Of a stretch of DNA of 64,000 nt, positions 61,101 through 63,262 are shown piece by piece (within the stretch, counting starts at the first letter, position 1; each line of letters starts with the position of its first letter). The notes below the pieces were generated by a model. That model had not been told where the DNA came from. It worked only from the letters and a program-made list of their open reading frames with translations, and did no database searches. The stretch spans positions 23,249,283 through 23,313,282 of the forward strand of contig JAWZYU010000017.1 in the NCBI GenBank assembly GCA_038380435.1, written 5' to 3'. This stretch comes from Ryuthela nishihirai (taxonomy: Eukaryota; Arthropoda; Arachnida; Araneae; Heptathelidae). The position numbers and the translations under genes were made by a program.

Positions 61101-62369
61101 ATTGCTTCCTACACCATGATGCTTGGCATGGCCCTGTGTGCTGCTGGCGGATGCACGATGGAAGAAGCTGCTCAACTTGTTGCTTTCAGATGTGTAAACA
61201 ACCATCAGATGCTCCTAAGCAGAATTGGCTTTCATCACTGAAGACCACAGACTACCATTCTTCCCACCAATGAACTTTTTCTTAACACCACTGCAAATGT
61301 GCTCGACAGTGATGAAGTGACAGTGGTACCATGCCAGCGGCACACGTGCCGTAGTCCTGCTTCCAAAATACAATTGCATATTGTTCTCTTGTAGACACCC
61401 TTGGCATGACAGAAGATTGAATTTGTGATGCCATAGCTGTCTGCTCTGCCACCACTGCCTTCCTGATACACCAATCCTTCTGTGCATCCATAACTCTGTG
61501 TTGCCTGGAACCATGTCTGTGAGTGTGCAAATGCTCTTCTGACCATTGATGCCACCATCGTACCGCTACCGATTCCTCTCATCCAATGCGGGTGCAATTT
61601 GACAAAAAGCACACCGCATTGCGCTACTTCTTGAAGATCCACTATATGACCTCACTTAAACCCCGCTAACTGAACAAATATTGTGTGCCTGCACCATCCA
61701 GGCATGATAGCTTCTTCAAAGAGCACTGAACAACACGATACAAGATGAATAACTTCTTTCTTTGCATCCTAGTCTTTAAACATGCACTGCATACATTTGC
61801 ATGTTGTTGTCCTCAGTGACATCATTATTTTATCCAATGACTTTCAATCTTGGATCACAGTTTCTTCTGCCCTTAACTATTAACGTATTATAATATGATG
61901 TTCCTAAAGGAATTCTTTCTGGGTGTTCTTTTTTCAATTTCCACCAGTGTATATATTTTAGAGAGTTGATACCCAAGTAAAGACAGGTAAATATGCTGGT
62001 AATATATAATAAAAGGTGGAACTCGCAGAATAACTTATCAGGACAATATACACAGAAAAGATCTGCTCTTCTGTTACTAAAGGTTCGAATTTTCTTAAAT
62101 TAATTACTTCCAAAGAGTTATAAATAATTACTAAGTAACTAAGACTTATAATTAATTACTTGTCTAAAATGGCTGTAAGTTATGTTCATTATGTAAAAGG
62201 TGATTAACAGCAATAATACTTATTGTTACAGCAATGGTTTGATAATGGCAAGCCACCATTATTTTGGTTGTCTGGATTTTTTTTCACCCAAGCCTTTCTG
62301 ACAGGAGCAATGCAGAATTATGCTCGTAAATATACAATACCAATTGATCAGCTGGCATTTGATTATGAG
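6996..62369 (+). CDS. DNAH7-like: Axonemal inner-arm dynein heavy chain, 3' portion (11 exons, partial)
   Basis: This is the motor C-terminal part of a dynein heavy chain, the ATP-driven microtubule motor that slides doublets in cilia and flagella. Joining the eleven exons listed separately gives about 618 codons in one open frame. Seen in order: the FLTGG region after AAA5, [15 protein letters not shown] (AAA6), [69 protein letters not shown] and [15 protein letters not shown]. The order and wording match the single-headed inner-arm group (DNAH3/7/12), and I recall DNAH7 as closest. Introns are 1.2-9.4 kb and full of transposons. Intron phases are 2,0,0,0,0,2,0,0,2,0 between the exons. The upstream motor domain and the last exons lie outside the window. 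No stop or frameshift is seen in any exon, so the gene looks functional. The paralogue assignment is from memory. Confidence 0.9.
7180..7400. repeat. 126-bp tandem duplication in intron
   Basis: ACATATACTTAGT...TTATGTTAGATCAT...CTCAGGTATGCAA...GAGAATTCATT followed by (TA)n occurs at 7180 and again at 7306, offset 126 bp. It begins right after the exon donor at 7155. Confidence 0.85.
7649..10800 (-). mobile_element. LINE copy B, near full length with internal deletion
   Basis: Read on the minus strand from about 10800: a 5' leader matching copy D (TCACTGGAAGGAGAGC), endonuclease fragments (VIGDFN-like [18 protein letters not shown] near 9660-9580), the linker (9246-8989), a long RT frame (8988-8074), an RNase-free C-terminal region to about 7680, and a 3' end with (GAT)n at 7651-7680. 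The C-terminal domain is shortened: sequence jumps from GATTCTAGATGCT straight to the tail. An insertion AAAAGAGAAAAGAAAGAAG-type at about 8160-8195 also disrupts RT. Frameshifts make it non-autonomous. Confidence 0.85.
8074..8988 (-). pseudogene. LINE reverse transcriptase fragment (copy B)
   Basis: A 304-codon frame holding most of the RT fingers/palm: [77 protein letters not shown]. The frame goes wrong after [13 protein letters not shown], so the catalytic YADD region is not in frame. Its 5' neighbour is the linker ORF at 9246-8989. The conserved order identifies an APE-class non-LTR retrotransposon; the clade (RTE or CR1-like) is not certain. Confidence 0.8.
10862..13995 (-). mobile_element. 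LINE copy C, 3'-truncated, hosting a pogo-like insertion
   Basis: On the minus strand, RT fragments (about 11640-10862), endonuclease fragments ([20 protein letters not shown] at 12065 down; [15 protein letters not shown] near 12270) and a 5' leader reaching about 13995 match copy D. It lacks the RT catalytic half and the 3' end, which is unusual for a retrotransposon insertion and suggests a later deletion next to copy B. A DNA transposon (12311-13109) sits inside its endonuclease region. Confidence 0.75.
12311..13109 (+). mobile_element. pogo/Tigger-like DNA transposon nested in LINE copy C
   Basis: The TA at 12309-12310 and TA at 13110-13111 flank the insertion; the uninterrupted LINE (copy D) has a single TA here. 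The ends are loosely inverted (CCATATTTCTTTGATTCTAA against CCGCCGATTGTAAGATGCAC from the other strand). Plus-strand coding 12606-12845 reads [40 protein letters not shown] and [12 protein letters not shown], then an acidic tail: the C-terminal part of a pogo/Tigger DDE transposase (mobile relatives of CENP-B/JRK-type proteins). The catalytic core is deleted. A small inverted repeat (12324-12344 against 12376-12394) lies at the left end. Confidence 0.7.
13978..14107 (+). repeat. Short palindrome and inverted LINE fragment at 5' end of copy C
   Basis: AGTCCAAATCAGT (13978-13990) and ACTGATTTGGACT (13996-14008) form a 13-bp perfect hairpin. Next to it, about 14033-14107 matches LINE copy D (53297-53360) in plus orientation (CCAGATGGACAGGTAAAGGT), opposite to the rest of copy C. 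It records a local inversion or a rearranged insertion. Confidence 0.65.
14508..16259 (-). mobile_element. IS630/Tc1-mariner superfamily transposon with long TIRs
   Basis: TA duplications at 14506-14507 and 16260-16261 bound a 1752-bp element. Terminal inverted repeats start TACAGGGTTCAAA and extend roughly 190 bp with substitutions. Minus-strand coding is broken but recognisable: [19 protein letters not shown] (helix-turn-helix N-terminus, DUF4817-like) near 15790, and [15 protein letters not shown] followed by [20 protein letters not shown] near 15110-14945, the DDE catalytic C-terminus. Several frameshifts and stops leave it inactive. Confidence 0.82.
16594..16738 (+). CDS. DNAH7-like: Dynein heavy chain exon 2 of window
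   Basis: Acceptor TTATTGCAG and donor AAG|GTATTA bound a 145-nt exon. Its first base completes the split codon from the previous exon, and it ends in phase 0 after RCLRPDK. It contains [15 protein letters not shown] and [10 protein letters not shown], hallmarks of the linker leading into AAA6. The preceding intron is 9.4 kb, the longest here, and contains LINE copies B and C plus two DNA transposons. Confidence 0.92.
16739..18111. other. Intron sequence without recognised features
   Basis: AT-rich intron between dynein exons. A short (TA)n at 17731-17749 is the only simple repeat. The modest ORF at 17395-17622 has no recognisable motif and I do not call it a gene. Confidence 0.5.
18112..18624. 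mobile_element. Fold-back element with tRNA-like sequence in both inverted arms
   Basis: Arms of about 190 bp (18112-18320 and 18418-18624) are inverted copies at roughly 80% identity by eye, starting ACTTGAAATAATTAGTTGA at each outer end. The right arm contains, on +, a tRNA-like unit: GATGGCCCAATGGATAGG (box A) at about 18528 and GGGTTCGAGTCC (box B) at about 18574. The left arm carries the matching unit on - (box B complement at about 18155). Both tRNA-like units point outward. The about 95-bp centre has no ORF. Confidence 0.7.
18625..20734. other. Intron sequence without recognised features
   Basis: AT-rich sequence with only short spurious ORFs (for example 18885-19244 on -, 19427-19678 on +). 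I see no splice-bounded coding, TIRs or tRNA-like boxes. Confidence 0.45.
20735..22384 (+). pseudogene. Decayed open reading frame of an uncharacterised Cys-rich protein family
   Basis: Successive plus-strand fragments read as one degraded protein of roughly 500 residues. N-terminal zinc-binding-like cluster: [16 protein letters not shown], then [20 protein letters not shown] ending CCISC (20780-20955). After a stop: [20 protein letters not shown] and DCYFC. Middle: [20 protein letters not shown] (about 21270-21345), then [18 protein letters not shown] (about 21705-21760). C-terminal: [31 protein letters not shown], then a stop, and [16 protein letters not shown], ending at TGA 22382-22384. 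At least five frame breaks are present. I recall similar hypothetical proteins occurring in many copies in invertebrate genomes, which would make it mobile, but I cannot name a transposase class and see no termini. Confidence 0.55.
22385..23204. other. Intron sequence without recognised features
   Basis: AT-rich intron leading to the exon acceptor at 23204. Nothing recognised. Confidence 0.45.
23205..23429 (+). CDS. DNAH7-like: Dynein heavy chain exon 3 of window (AAA6 P-loop-like region)
   Basis: Acceptor AAAAAAAG and donor CAG|GTAAGT enclose 75 codons in phase 0/0. The exon continues directly from RCLRPDK with VVPLVTKFV and contains [26 protein letters not shown] and ISLGQGQ. In dynein heavy chains LSPGADP marks the D6/AAA6 domain, which does not hydrolyse ATP but completes the motor ring. 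Confidence 0.94.
23535..23574. repeat. 15-bp perfect hairpin
   Basis: ATGCTCAAGAAAATT at 23535-23549 pairs with AATTTTCTTGAGCAT at 23560-23574 over a 10-nt loop. It is 105 bp after the donor of exon 23205-23429. Confidence 0.85.
23777..23833. repeat. 26-bp perfect GC-rich hairpin
   Basis: Arms 23777-23802 and 23808-23833 (GCCACTGCAAGCCAGCTGCT then GCACTG, and its exact complement) flank a 5-nt loop. The arm is markedly GC-rich for this AT-rich intron and is rich in GCTG/CAGC words. Confidence 0.9.
23997..24150. mobile_element. Fold-back MITE, about 154 bp
   Basis: Inverted arms of about 70 bp each begin TTATTAATTATATCCAC and include CAGTTTTTACC(A/G)GGTAATTTACACTAT (key words, not a continuous consensus), around a loop of about 15 bp near 24065-24080. 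Few mismatches. No coding capacity. The target duplication is not resolved. Confidence 0.75.
24162..24200 (+). mobile_element. SINE-A 3' tail fragment
   Basis: GGCAAGCAGCTGCTTGAGGG followed by GGTATTTATT and a (TTTA) tail is the same 3' end as the complete copy at 46341-46551. The head is missing, as expected of a 5'-truncated insertion. It lies 12 bp after the fold-back MITE. Confidence 0.6.
24355..24475 (+). repeat. Single tRNA-like unit related to the 33.2-33.9 kb fold-back element
   Basis: AAAAGATGATTGTTTGACTG, then AATAGTTCAGCTGTCAGAAC (weak box A) and GGGGTTCGGATCCCACCTGG (box B) align with each arm of the element at 33253-33890. I see no inverted partner nearby. It could be a solo arm or a SINE copy. 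Confidence 0.5.
24840..25680 (+). pseudogene. Tc1-like transposase remnant
   Basis: Plus-strand fragments: an N-terminal helix-turn-helix-like stretch (about 24935-25060), a SDEAHICLG remnant of the first catalytic Asp (about 25150), then [12 protein letters not shown] (second Asp, about 25395) and [15 protein letters not shown] (Glu, about 25485). I count 32 residues between the second Asp and the Glu, slightly fewer than the 34 usual for Tc1. Several stops and frameshifts interrupt it. Clear terminal repeats were not found. Confidence 0.75.
25704..25730. repeat. 13-bp-arm near-perfect palindrome
   Basis: CCTATGGAGGTAT (25704-25716) and ATACCTCCATAGG (25718-25730) around one central G. A further CCTATGGAG at about 25745 suggests local duplication next to the end of the Tc1-like remnant. 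Confidence 0.85.
25805..26160. mobile_element. MITE, about 356 bp, with about 65-bp TIRs
   Basis: The left end AGAATGGATAATGCTTTTTT and its continuation through ATTTATTTACAC and CGAGGCACTGCA is mirrored at the right end (about 26095-26160, ending AAAAGCATTATCCATTCT). No coding. Immediate flanks (left TA, right AA) do not give a clean duplication. Confidence 0.75.
26161..26937. other. Intron sequence without recognised features
   Basis: AT-rich. No motif, repeat or exon recognised before the LINE copy E insertion. Confidence 0.4.
26938..29312 (+). mobile_element. LINE copy E with a 5' inversion
   Basis: The main part, about 27286-29312, is on + and ends in a (GAT)n-rich tail at 29288-29312. 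The first 348 bp (26938-27285) are on -, and carry the endonuclease end ([22 protein letters not shown]). In element order the inverted piece runs up to AACTAACAGTACT and the + part resumes at TACTCTTTTAGG, so no element sequence is lost at the switch. RT motifs on +: [23 protein letters not shown] (catalytic YADD, about 28500-28530), then C-terminal [17 protein letters not shown] and [13 protein letters not shown]. Stops near 28110 and 28758 and a 43-bp internal duplication (27857-27925) inactivate it. Confidence 0.85.
28190..28759 (+). pseudogene. LINE reverse transcriptase palm fragment with YADD (copy E)
   Basis: 189 codons covering [57 protein letters not shown] and the thumb. It retains the catalytic Tyr-Ala-Asp-Asp. 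It ends at TGA 28757 where related copies continue ([11 protein letters not shown] in copy D). No other copy in the window keeps this block as well. Confidence 0.8.
29407..30948. repeat. 770-bp near-identical tandem duplication
   Basis: 29407-30178 is repeated at 30177-30948 (offset 770). The only difference I see is T/C at 30066/30836 (CATGTGGG against CATGCGGG). The units overlap by the 2-bp microhomology GT at the junction. Each unit contains about 180 bp of AT-rich intron plus about 590 bp of jockey-like LINE sequence. Confidence 0.92.
29590..31300 (+). mobile_element. Jockey-like LINE fragment (C-terminal RT region), duplicated in part
   Basis: Plus-strand coding reads [52 protein letters not shown], then [40 protein letters not shown] and [11 protein letters not shown]. 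This is the post-catalytic region of jockey-type reverse transcriptases (the SFKFLGLxxDxxLTWxxHI...W-G-A-D pattern). It is a different element from LINE copies A-F. The second duplicate copy runs on past the repeat to about 31300. It is frameshifted and lacks EN and most of RT. Confidence 0.7.
31485..31664 (+). CDS. DNAH7-like: Dynein heavy chain exon 4 of window (AAA6)
   Basis: Acceptor GGCTATATAG and donor AAAAG|GTAAGC bound exactly 60 codons, phase 0/0. It starts with [11 protein letters not shown], completing the conserved GQGQGP motif split across the intron, and contains [26 protein letters not shown] (written here only as a motif position) followed by [10 protein letters not shown]. 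There is no sign of decay. Confidence 0.94.
31665..32085. other. Intron with hAT-like repeat end (31818-31935)
   Basis: GGTCCACAAACTGTTTTAGCTCATGG, given here as a word within 31820-31848, resembles the ends of hAT-type MITEs. The same sequence occurs at about 37476-37590 (GTCCACAAACTTTTTTAACT, later GCCTTCATAACAACTC in both). A poly-C run is at 31902-31911. The opposite end of the element was not found. Confidence 0.45.
32086..32588 (+). mobile_element. Internally deleted Tc1-like transposon with intact TIRs
   Basis: TA at 32084-32085 and 32589-32590 flank inverted ends of about 27 bp (CAGTACTGTGCGAATTAGTT against CAGTACTGTGCAAATTAGTT). Inside, plus-strand coding reads [20 protein letters not shown] and [14 protein letters not shown] (second catalytic Asp), then jumps to [19 protein letters not shown] in another frame. 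The first Asp and the Glu-bearing segment are deleted. A G11-type run is at 32480-32492. It could have been mobilised in trans. Confidence 0.85.
32589..33252. other. Intron sequence without recognised features
   Basis: AT-rich with short repeats of AATTCTGAGAAATTT. Nothing coding recognised. Confidence 0.4.
33253..33890. mobile_element. Large fold-back element with tRNA-like units in both arms
   Basis: Inverted arms of about 240 bp (33253-33505 and 33650-33886) share long identical stretches such as AAGGCACTTTCCAGTTTAGT and GCACATGGCCAGCCCACAT. The left arm has, on -, a tRNA-like unit: GTAGCTCAGTGGTCAGAGCA (box A, about 33356-33337) and GGGTTCTGATCCC (box B, about 33310-33298). The right arm has the same on +: GGTAGCTCAGTGGTCAGAGC (about 33798) and GGGTTCAGATTCC (about 33842). 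Both point outward. The centre contains ATAATAGGATATC...CACCTGGTAGTAATTTGTTA (33567-33605), which is itself inverted just outside the right arm (about 33874-33926), so the structure is compound. Confidence 0.72.
34016..34172. mobile_element. hAT-type MITE, 157 bp, 8-bp target duplication
   Basis: The ends CAGGGGTTC (34016) and GGACCCCTG (to 34172) are inverted. The flanks are CCTTACTG (34008-34015) and CCTTAATG (34173-34180), an 8-bp direct repeat with one mismatch, as expected for hAT. Interior non-coding. Confidence 0.65.
34369..34600. mobile_element. Candidate MITE with 56-bp internal tandem repeat
   Basis: The ends CTATGGCGGACTGG and, from the other strand, CAGTGGTGGACTGG are similar inverted sequences. 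Inside, a 56-bp unit GTGGGCCCCCTTAAACATTA...TCTTATAGTT(G/A)TGA is repeated in tandem (34435-34490 and 34491-34546). No clear target duplication. Confidence 0.45.
35021..36410 (-). mobile_element. Full-length but inactive Tc1-like transposon
   Basis: TA at 35019-35020 and 36411-36412 flank inverted ends (CACTGCTGGTCATAAAAGTG against CAATGCTGGCCATTAAAAGT). Minus-strand transposase fragments: helix-turn-helix region [20 protein letters not shown] (36199-36008), a second DNA-binding and first catalytic block [10 protein letters not shown] (35960-35667), and the C-terminal block (35514-35323). There the second Asp is replaced (YQQGNARRH instead of FQQDNARPH) and the Glu is replaced (SPILHVW instead of SPIEHVW). 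I count the usual 34 intervening residues. Frameshifts separate the blocks. Confidence 0.88.
36411..37193. other. Intron sequence without recognised features
   Basis: AT-rich; nothing recognised before the exon acceptor at 37193. Confidence 0.4.
37194..37334 (+). CDS. DNAH7-like: Dynein heavy chain exon 5 of window
   Basis: Acceptor AAATTGCAG and donor ATAAG|GTAATT enclose 47 codons, phase 0/0. It begins [19 protein letters not shown], among the most conserved stretches of axonemal dyneins, and ends [11 protein letters not shown]. It follows directly on the SYPSEK end of the preceding exon. Confidence 0.94.
37613..38530 (-). pseudogene. Tc1-like transposase remnant
   Basis: On the minus strand: [20 protein letters not shown] (about 37910-37850, the block after the first catalytic Asp), VIGNVNTQ, then [18 protein letters not shown] (about 37690-37635, second catalytic Asp). 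The Glu-bearing end is missing and the sequence changes at about 37613. The weakly matching N-terminal half extends to about 38530. Terminal repeats not found. Confidence 0.65.
38809..39440 (-). mobile_element. Old SINE-C copy split by an insertion
   Basis: Read on -, the head region (GTAGCATGTCAGACTCATAA to CAGTTCCCAGG-like, about 39440-39370) and body (about 39330-39180) match SINE-C. The 3' part (CTCAGAGGTAAAACAACACA, 38930-38809) follows after a foreign segment of about 230 bp (38935-39165). That segment resembles 42700-42850 (AAGACCT(T/C)TAAAA...GGAGGGG/GAGGGC words). It is strongly diverged, so older than the copies at 57-63 kb. Confidence 0.55.
39441..40350 (-). pseudogene. mariner-like transposase remnant, interrupted
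   Basis: On -, from 40348: an N-terminal helix-turn-helix-like segment ([20 protein letters not shown] and [20 protein letters not shown], the latter like ISHGSVxxI in mariners), then, beyond an interruption at 39601-39960, [24 protein letters not shown] reading near 39530-39460 preceded by a YSPDLAP-type DFSPYDSN. The middle, including most catalytic residues, is gone. Confidence 0.5.
39601..41540. repeat. 225-bp direct repeat pair (39601-39825 and 41316-41540)
   Basis: The two copies, offset by 1715 bp, share words such as AAAAGTAGGCAATAATTTAT, AATATTTCAGACAAATCAAG and TTTGTAGATTGTGCAAAGAA and differ at only about ten positions. The first interrupts the mariner-like remnant. No TIR or tRNA-like boxes are seen in the unit. 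They could be two insertions of one unknown repeat family or direct terminal repeats. Confidence 0.85.
41541..42237. other. Intron sequence without recognised features
   Basis: AT-rich; no motifs until the polypyrimidine tract of the exon acceptor at 42237. Confidence 0.4.
42238..42539 (+). CDS. DNAH7-like: Dynein heavy chain exon 6 of window (AAA6 lid region)
   Basis: Acceptor TTTATTTCAG and donor AA|GTATGT bound 302 nt (100 codons plus two bases), the longest exon here. Motifs: [48 protein letters not shown] and RVTDDWDRR. The first codon (Ser) joins in phase 0. The terminal AA joins the A of the next exon to make lysine. An alternative end at 42540 would break the phase. Confidence 0.94.
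42636..42850. repeat. Repeat with two poly-C tracts, related to 38940-39110
   Basis: It contains C11 (about 42658-42669) and C13-type (about 42815-42829) runs. The words GAAGACCTCTAAAATGGAGG and TTAAATTTATGTATATTCAT align with the segment inserted in the old SINE-C copy at 38.9-39.1 kb. Nature unknown. Confidence 0.4.
42865..44126. other. Intron sequence without recognised features
   Basis: AT-rich; only a short (AAT)n at about 43063-43078. Confidence 0.4.
44127..44196 (+). CDS. DNAH7-like: Dynein heavy chain exon 7 of window (70 nt)
   Basis: A very short exon between TTGTTTTAG and donor AAG|GTAAGT. It reads [18 protein letters not shown] then LEFIK, matching the loop that follows the conserved Y(K/S)LSPSG motif in inner-arm dyneins. 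It starts by completing a split lysine codon and ends in phase 0. Confidence 0.88.
44582..44969 (+). mobile_element. SINE-C copy (tRNA-derived), full length
   Basis: A tRNA-like head (GGCTCAGTCAGTAGTGTTCC box A; GGTTTGAGTCCTACC box B), a conserved body (GATGGGCTTAGAAAG, ATTAAAGAACATAGTGGATG, GAGAGGCTACCATCTGTCTC) and the tail AACAATCCAACCCAAA. Flanks GGTTCAATCAGA (44570-44581) and GGTCCAATCAGA (44970-44981) form a 12-bp target duplication with one mismatch, showing retrotransposition. A C14-type run is inside at about 44863-44874. Confidence 0.85.
45350..45535 (+). CDS. DNAH7-like: Dynein heavy chain exon 8 of window
   Basis: Acceptor TGGTATTAG and donor AAAA|GTATAG enclose 62 codons, phase 0/0. 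It contains [20 protein letters not shown] and a serine/glycine-rich linker, ending [10 protein letters not shown]. In dyneins the P-E-(I/V)-F-G-(L/M)-H-x-N motif starts the C-terminal domain. The donor has an unusual A at -1 but a good downstream sequence. Confidence 0.9.
45536..46340. other. Intron with AT microsatellites
   Basis: No coding. (TA)n tracts at 46141-46156 and 46281-46340 form the target into which SINE-A inserted. Confidence 0.5.
46341..46551 (-). mobile_element. SINE-A copy (tRNA-derived), full length
   Basis: On -: CCGTCCCGTGGCTGAGTGGT (box A region), GGACCTGGGTTCGAGCCCCG (box B), GGCATGGATGTTCGTGTTG, a body including ACTGACAGGCTCCTGTCAGA, then GGCAAGCAGCTGCTTGAGGG and a TATTTATT-type tail. 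Both sides are (TA)n, so no duplication can be read. It defines the family whose fragments lie at 1778, 24162 and 51873. Confidence 0.8.
46552..46690. repeat. (TA)n / ATATAGTATA microsatellite
   Basis: About 140 bp of alternating TA with ATATAGTAT variants, continuous with the tract left of SINE-A. Confidence 0.9.
47525..48112. repeat. Tandem array, about 145-bp unit, 4 copies, with poly-C tracts
   Basis: Each unit reads TATATCTC/G...AAGTTA...GTCAAAT(A/G)AA...AGTGTCA(T/G)A(A/G)GCTATAAAAAATTG...CCCCC...GAAATATGAAA. Starts are near 47530, 47687, 47840 and 47985. Two units carry C10-C14 runs. Confidence 0.8.
48299..48547. repeat. Inverted repeat, about 100-bp arms
   Basis: Left arm about 48299-48398, right arm about 48447-48547. 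Shared words include CCCTAAAAAGT, GATGGTGCAATC and TCACTTCAAAGGA. A few substitutions; about 48-bp loop. No coding. Confidence 0.8.
49251..50013. repeat. 166-bp near-perfect inverted repeat with 431-bp spacer
   Basis: 49251-49416 and 49848-50013 are reverse complements with very few mismatches (a substitution near CCAATGGT/CCATTGGGG and one at ACATC/ACATA). The spacer includes the putative right end of the 47023-49636 element, so the left arm lies inside that element and the right arm outside. No ORF. Confidence 0.88.
50014..51872. other. Intron sequence without recognised features
   Basis: AT-rich; only spurious ORFs such as 51320-51685. No repeats or exon motifs recognised. Confidence 0.4.
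51873..51940 (+). mobile_element. SINE-A 3' fragment
   Basis: TCATATTAAACTGACAGGCA, CAGACCTCTGTGGCAAGCAG and an AATTTATTATT tail match the 3' half of the complete SINE-A. 5'-truncated. It lies about 100 bp before the dynein exon at 52040. Confidence 0.65.
52040..52143 (+). CDS. DNAH7-like: Dynein heavy chain exon 9 of window
   Basis: A long polypyrimidine tract and CAG precede the exon, and the donor is AG|GTATTT. It reads [16 protein letters not shown] then [15 protein letters not shown], the conserved helix of the dynein C-terminal domain, and leaves two bases that the next exon completes as arginine. It begins with an ATG codon, but that is not a translation start. Confidence 0.9.
53494..53952 (+). 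pseudogene. LINE apurinic-type endonuclease fragment (copy D)
   Basis: 152 codons of the APE/exonuclease-III-like domain that nicks target DNA for primed reverse transcription. Motifs: [39 protein letters not shown] (GDFN with catalytic Asp/Asn), [14 protein letters not shown] (IDYIL) and [11 protein letters not shown] (SDH with catalytic His). The N-terminal part before the ATG codes in another frame ([13 protein letters not shown], 53210 onward). A TGA after LKK ends it. Confidence 0.82.
54523..54977. mobile_element. 455-bp Tc1/mariner-type MITE inside LINE copy D
   Basis: The inverted ends CAGGTGCTCCCCTACTTGCG and CAGGTGCTCCCCTACTTACG (one mismatch in 23 bp) are flanked by TA at 54521-54522 and 54978-54979. 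Comparison with LINE copies A, B and E shows exactly where the insertion entered. ACTTATGAACA and ACTTACAACAA-type subterminal words repeat the motif inside. Non-coding. Confidence 0.9.
55281..55739 (+). pseudogene. LINE reverse transcriptase fragment (copy D)
   Basis: Motifs in order: [77 protein letters not shown] and [15 protein letters not shown], then TGA where relatives read RQGCILSP. The YADD segment follows at about 55858-55885 in another frame ([10 protein letters not shown]). Upstream, [12 protein letters not shown] is at 55090. Confidence 0.8.
55978..56610 (+). pseudogene. LINE post-RT C-terminal domain (copy D)
   Basis: [71 protein letters not shown] and, after one frameshift at about 56427, [18 protein letters not shown] and [15 protein letters not shown]. 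This thumb/connection region, with its CWFGHVAR block, is shared by many APE-class LINEs. The coding ends within about 50 bp of the 3' tail, so the 3' UTR is extremely short. Confidence 0.75.
56934..57138 (+). CDS. DNAH7-like: Dynein heavy chain exon 10 of window
   Basis: Acceptor TTCTTTTAG and donor CTTCAG|GTTAAG enclose 205 nt. It contains [35 protein letters not shown] and [12 protein letters not shown]. This is the region in which axonemal dyneins carry W-(x)[11 protein letters not shown](Y/W). It ends in phase 0 at glutamine, and the next exon starts QWF. Confidence 0.93.
57287..57670 (+). mobile_element. SINE-C copy with perfect 15-bp target duplication
   Basis: The head has GGTGGCTCAGTTGTAGCGCG (box A) and GGTTCGAGTCCC (box B). 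The body and tail (AAACAACCCAACCC) are the best preserved of the family. AAAGTGTATTTTTAG at 57272-57286 is repeated exactly at 57671-57685. The intact promoter boxes and duplication suggest a young insertion, about 150 bp after dynein exon 56934-57138. Confidence 0.92.
57686..58461. other. Intron sequence without recognised features
   Basis: AT-rich; a (CT)n/(CA)n stretch at 57922-57950. Nothing else recognised. Confidence 0.4.
58462..58853 (-). mobile_element. SINE-C copy, minus strand, full length
   Basis: On -: GGGTGGGGATGGCTCAGTCG (box A region), AAGTTCGAGTCCCAGC (box B), and the body and CAGAGGTAAAACAACCCAAC tail. TTCTCAAG at 58454-58461 and 58854-58861 is an 8-bp target duplication. 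In opposite orientation to the copy 800 bp away. Confidence 0.88.
58862..59762. other. Intron sequence without recognised features
   Basis: AT-rich; nothing recognised. Confidence 0.4.
59763..60378 (+). mobile_element. LINE copy F, 5'-truncated 3' fragment
   Basis: It starts abruptly inside the C-terminal domain (GAGCAAGTGTCTTGGTTTAA, coding [11 protein letters not shown]) and runs through [20 protein letters not shown] and [13 protein letters not shown] to the 3' end GGACCTCAGTGGCCCATGGC at about 60360, followed by a poly-T run instead of a (GAT)n tail. Several frame breaks. A typical dead-on-arrival insertion. Confidence 0.82.
60514..61949 (-). mobile_element. Tc1-like transposon, full length, decayed
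   Basis: TA at 60512-60513 and 61950-61951 flank inverted ends (CACTGGCAGAAATCGAAAAA against CACTGGTGGAAATTGAAAAA, then AGAACACC in both). Minus-strand transposase pieces: a central block (61642-61235) with [15 protein letters not shown] decay, [13 protein letters not shown] (second catalytic Asp, about 60960), and [20 protein letters not shown] (catalytic Glu, about 60895-60850) continuing to QHDIQHFYD. Frames shift at least three times. Closest in sequence to the 37.6-kb remnant (both read IPNAIFQQD). Confidence 0.85.
62232..62369 (+). CDS. DNAH7-like: Dynein heavy chain exon 11 of window
   Basis: Acceptor ATTGTTACAG and donor GAG|GTAAGT enclose 46 codons, phase 0/0. It contains [20 protein letters not shown] and [18 protein letters not shown], conserved near the very end of axonemal dynein heavy chains. 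Roughly one to two further exons would be expected beyond the window; I did not find them in 62370-64000. Confidence 0.93.
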
Positions 62370-62972
62370 GTAAGTTAATATTTCATTTACCCTTACTATG
62401 CCAGAAGCAAGAAAATCACTTTATCTATGTTACTATTTTCCAGTCAGAAAGCAGCTAACCACATCTCAGTTTGCCACTTGTCCTGAATAACTAACCCAGA
62501 GATTTTAACCAATGTCCTCGAAAATTCTTCAAATTGCAGTATTTCAGTTTTACCTGACATGTTGAAAATATGTAAAATGATAATAAAAAAATTATAATGC
62601 ATTGTAAAAAGAATCTTGAAAAGCATTAGTCTCAAGTAATTTTTTTCATAATGTTTGAGATTAAATGTTAAGATTTTTGAGTGATAAATATTTTTAATTC
62701 TTGTAAAGCTAACTTCAAAGTTTCATTGCTATAGAATAATTTTTTATCTGCTTTTAATTAAGACACATTTTGAGAAAAAAATATTGCGATAATAGCCAAA
62801 CATTTTACCCCAGAGGAAATATGGATATCCCCAAAGATTCTGTCCTTAACCAAGTCTCCTGGTCAGAAAAACACAAATTGGTACCCTGATCATAAATTAA
62901 TGGAAATATTTCAAAACAGTTTTTTTCTAGTAACCTGTTCTCTGTCAGTTCTCTAGAGCAGCATTGTCCAAT

Positions 62973-63250
62973 CCCACCCTGCCCACAGTCAGTAGGGGAC
63001 ACTGATGGGCTTGGAAAGGGATAGGATGGGATACTAAACTGTGACCCCGTGTGCGGGAGAGCCATACCCTGCGCATGTTGAAGAACACATTGCACATTGA
63101 TGGCCTTGACGGGAGGCTACCATCTGTCTCCCAACAGCTGTTCCAGTGGATCACCTCCCCCAGCTTTCTCTGAGCCTTTGGGGTCCTTGTGACCCGGCTA
63201 TTTAGCCCATGGTGTGCAAAAAGTGCCGCTCAGAGGTAAAACAACCCAAC
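62973..63250 (+). mobile_element. SINE-C copy, 5'-truncated
   Basis: It lacks the tRNA-like head and starts within the body (CCACCCTGCCCACAGTCAGT). GCATTGTCCAAT (62961-62972) and GCATTGCCCAAT (63251-63262) give a 12-bp duplication with one mismatch. The promoterless copy shows that 5' truncation occurs in this family. Confidence 0.85.
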
Positions 63251-63262
63251 GCATTGCCCAAT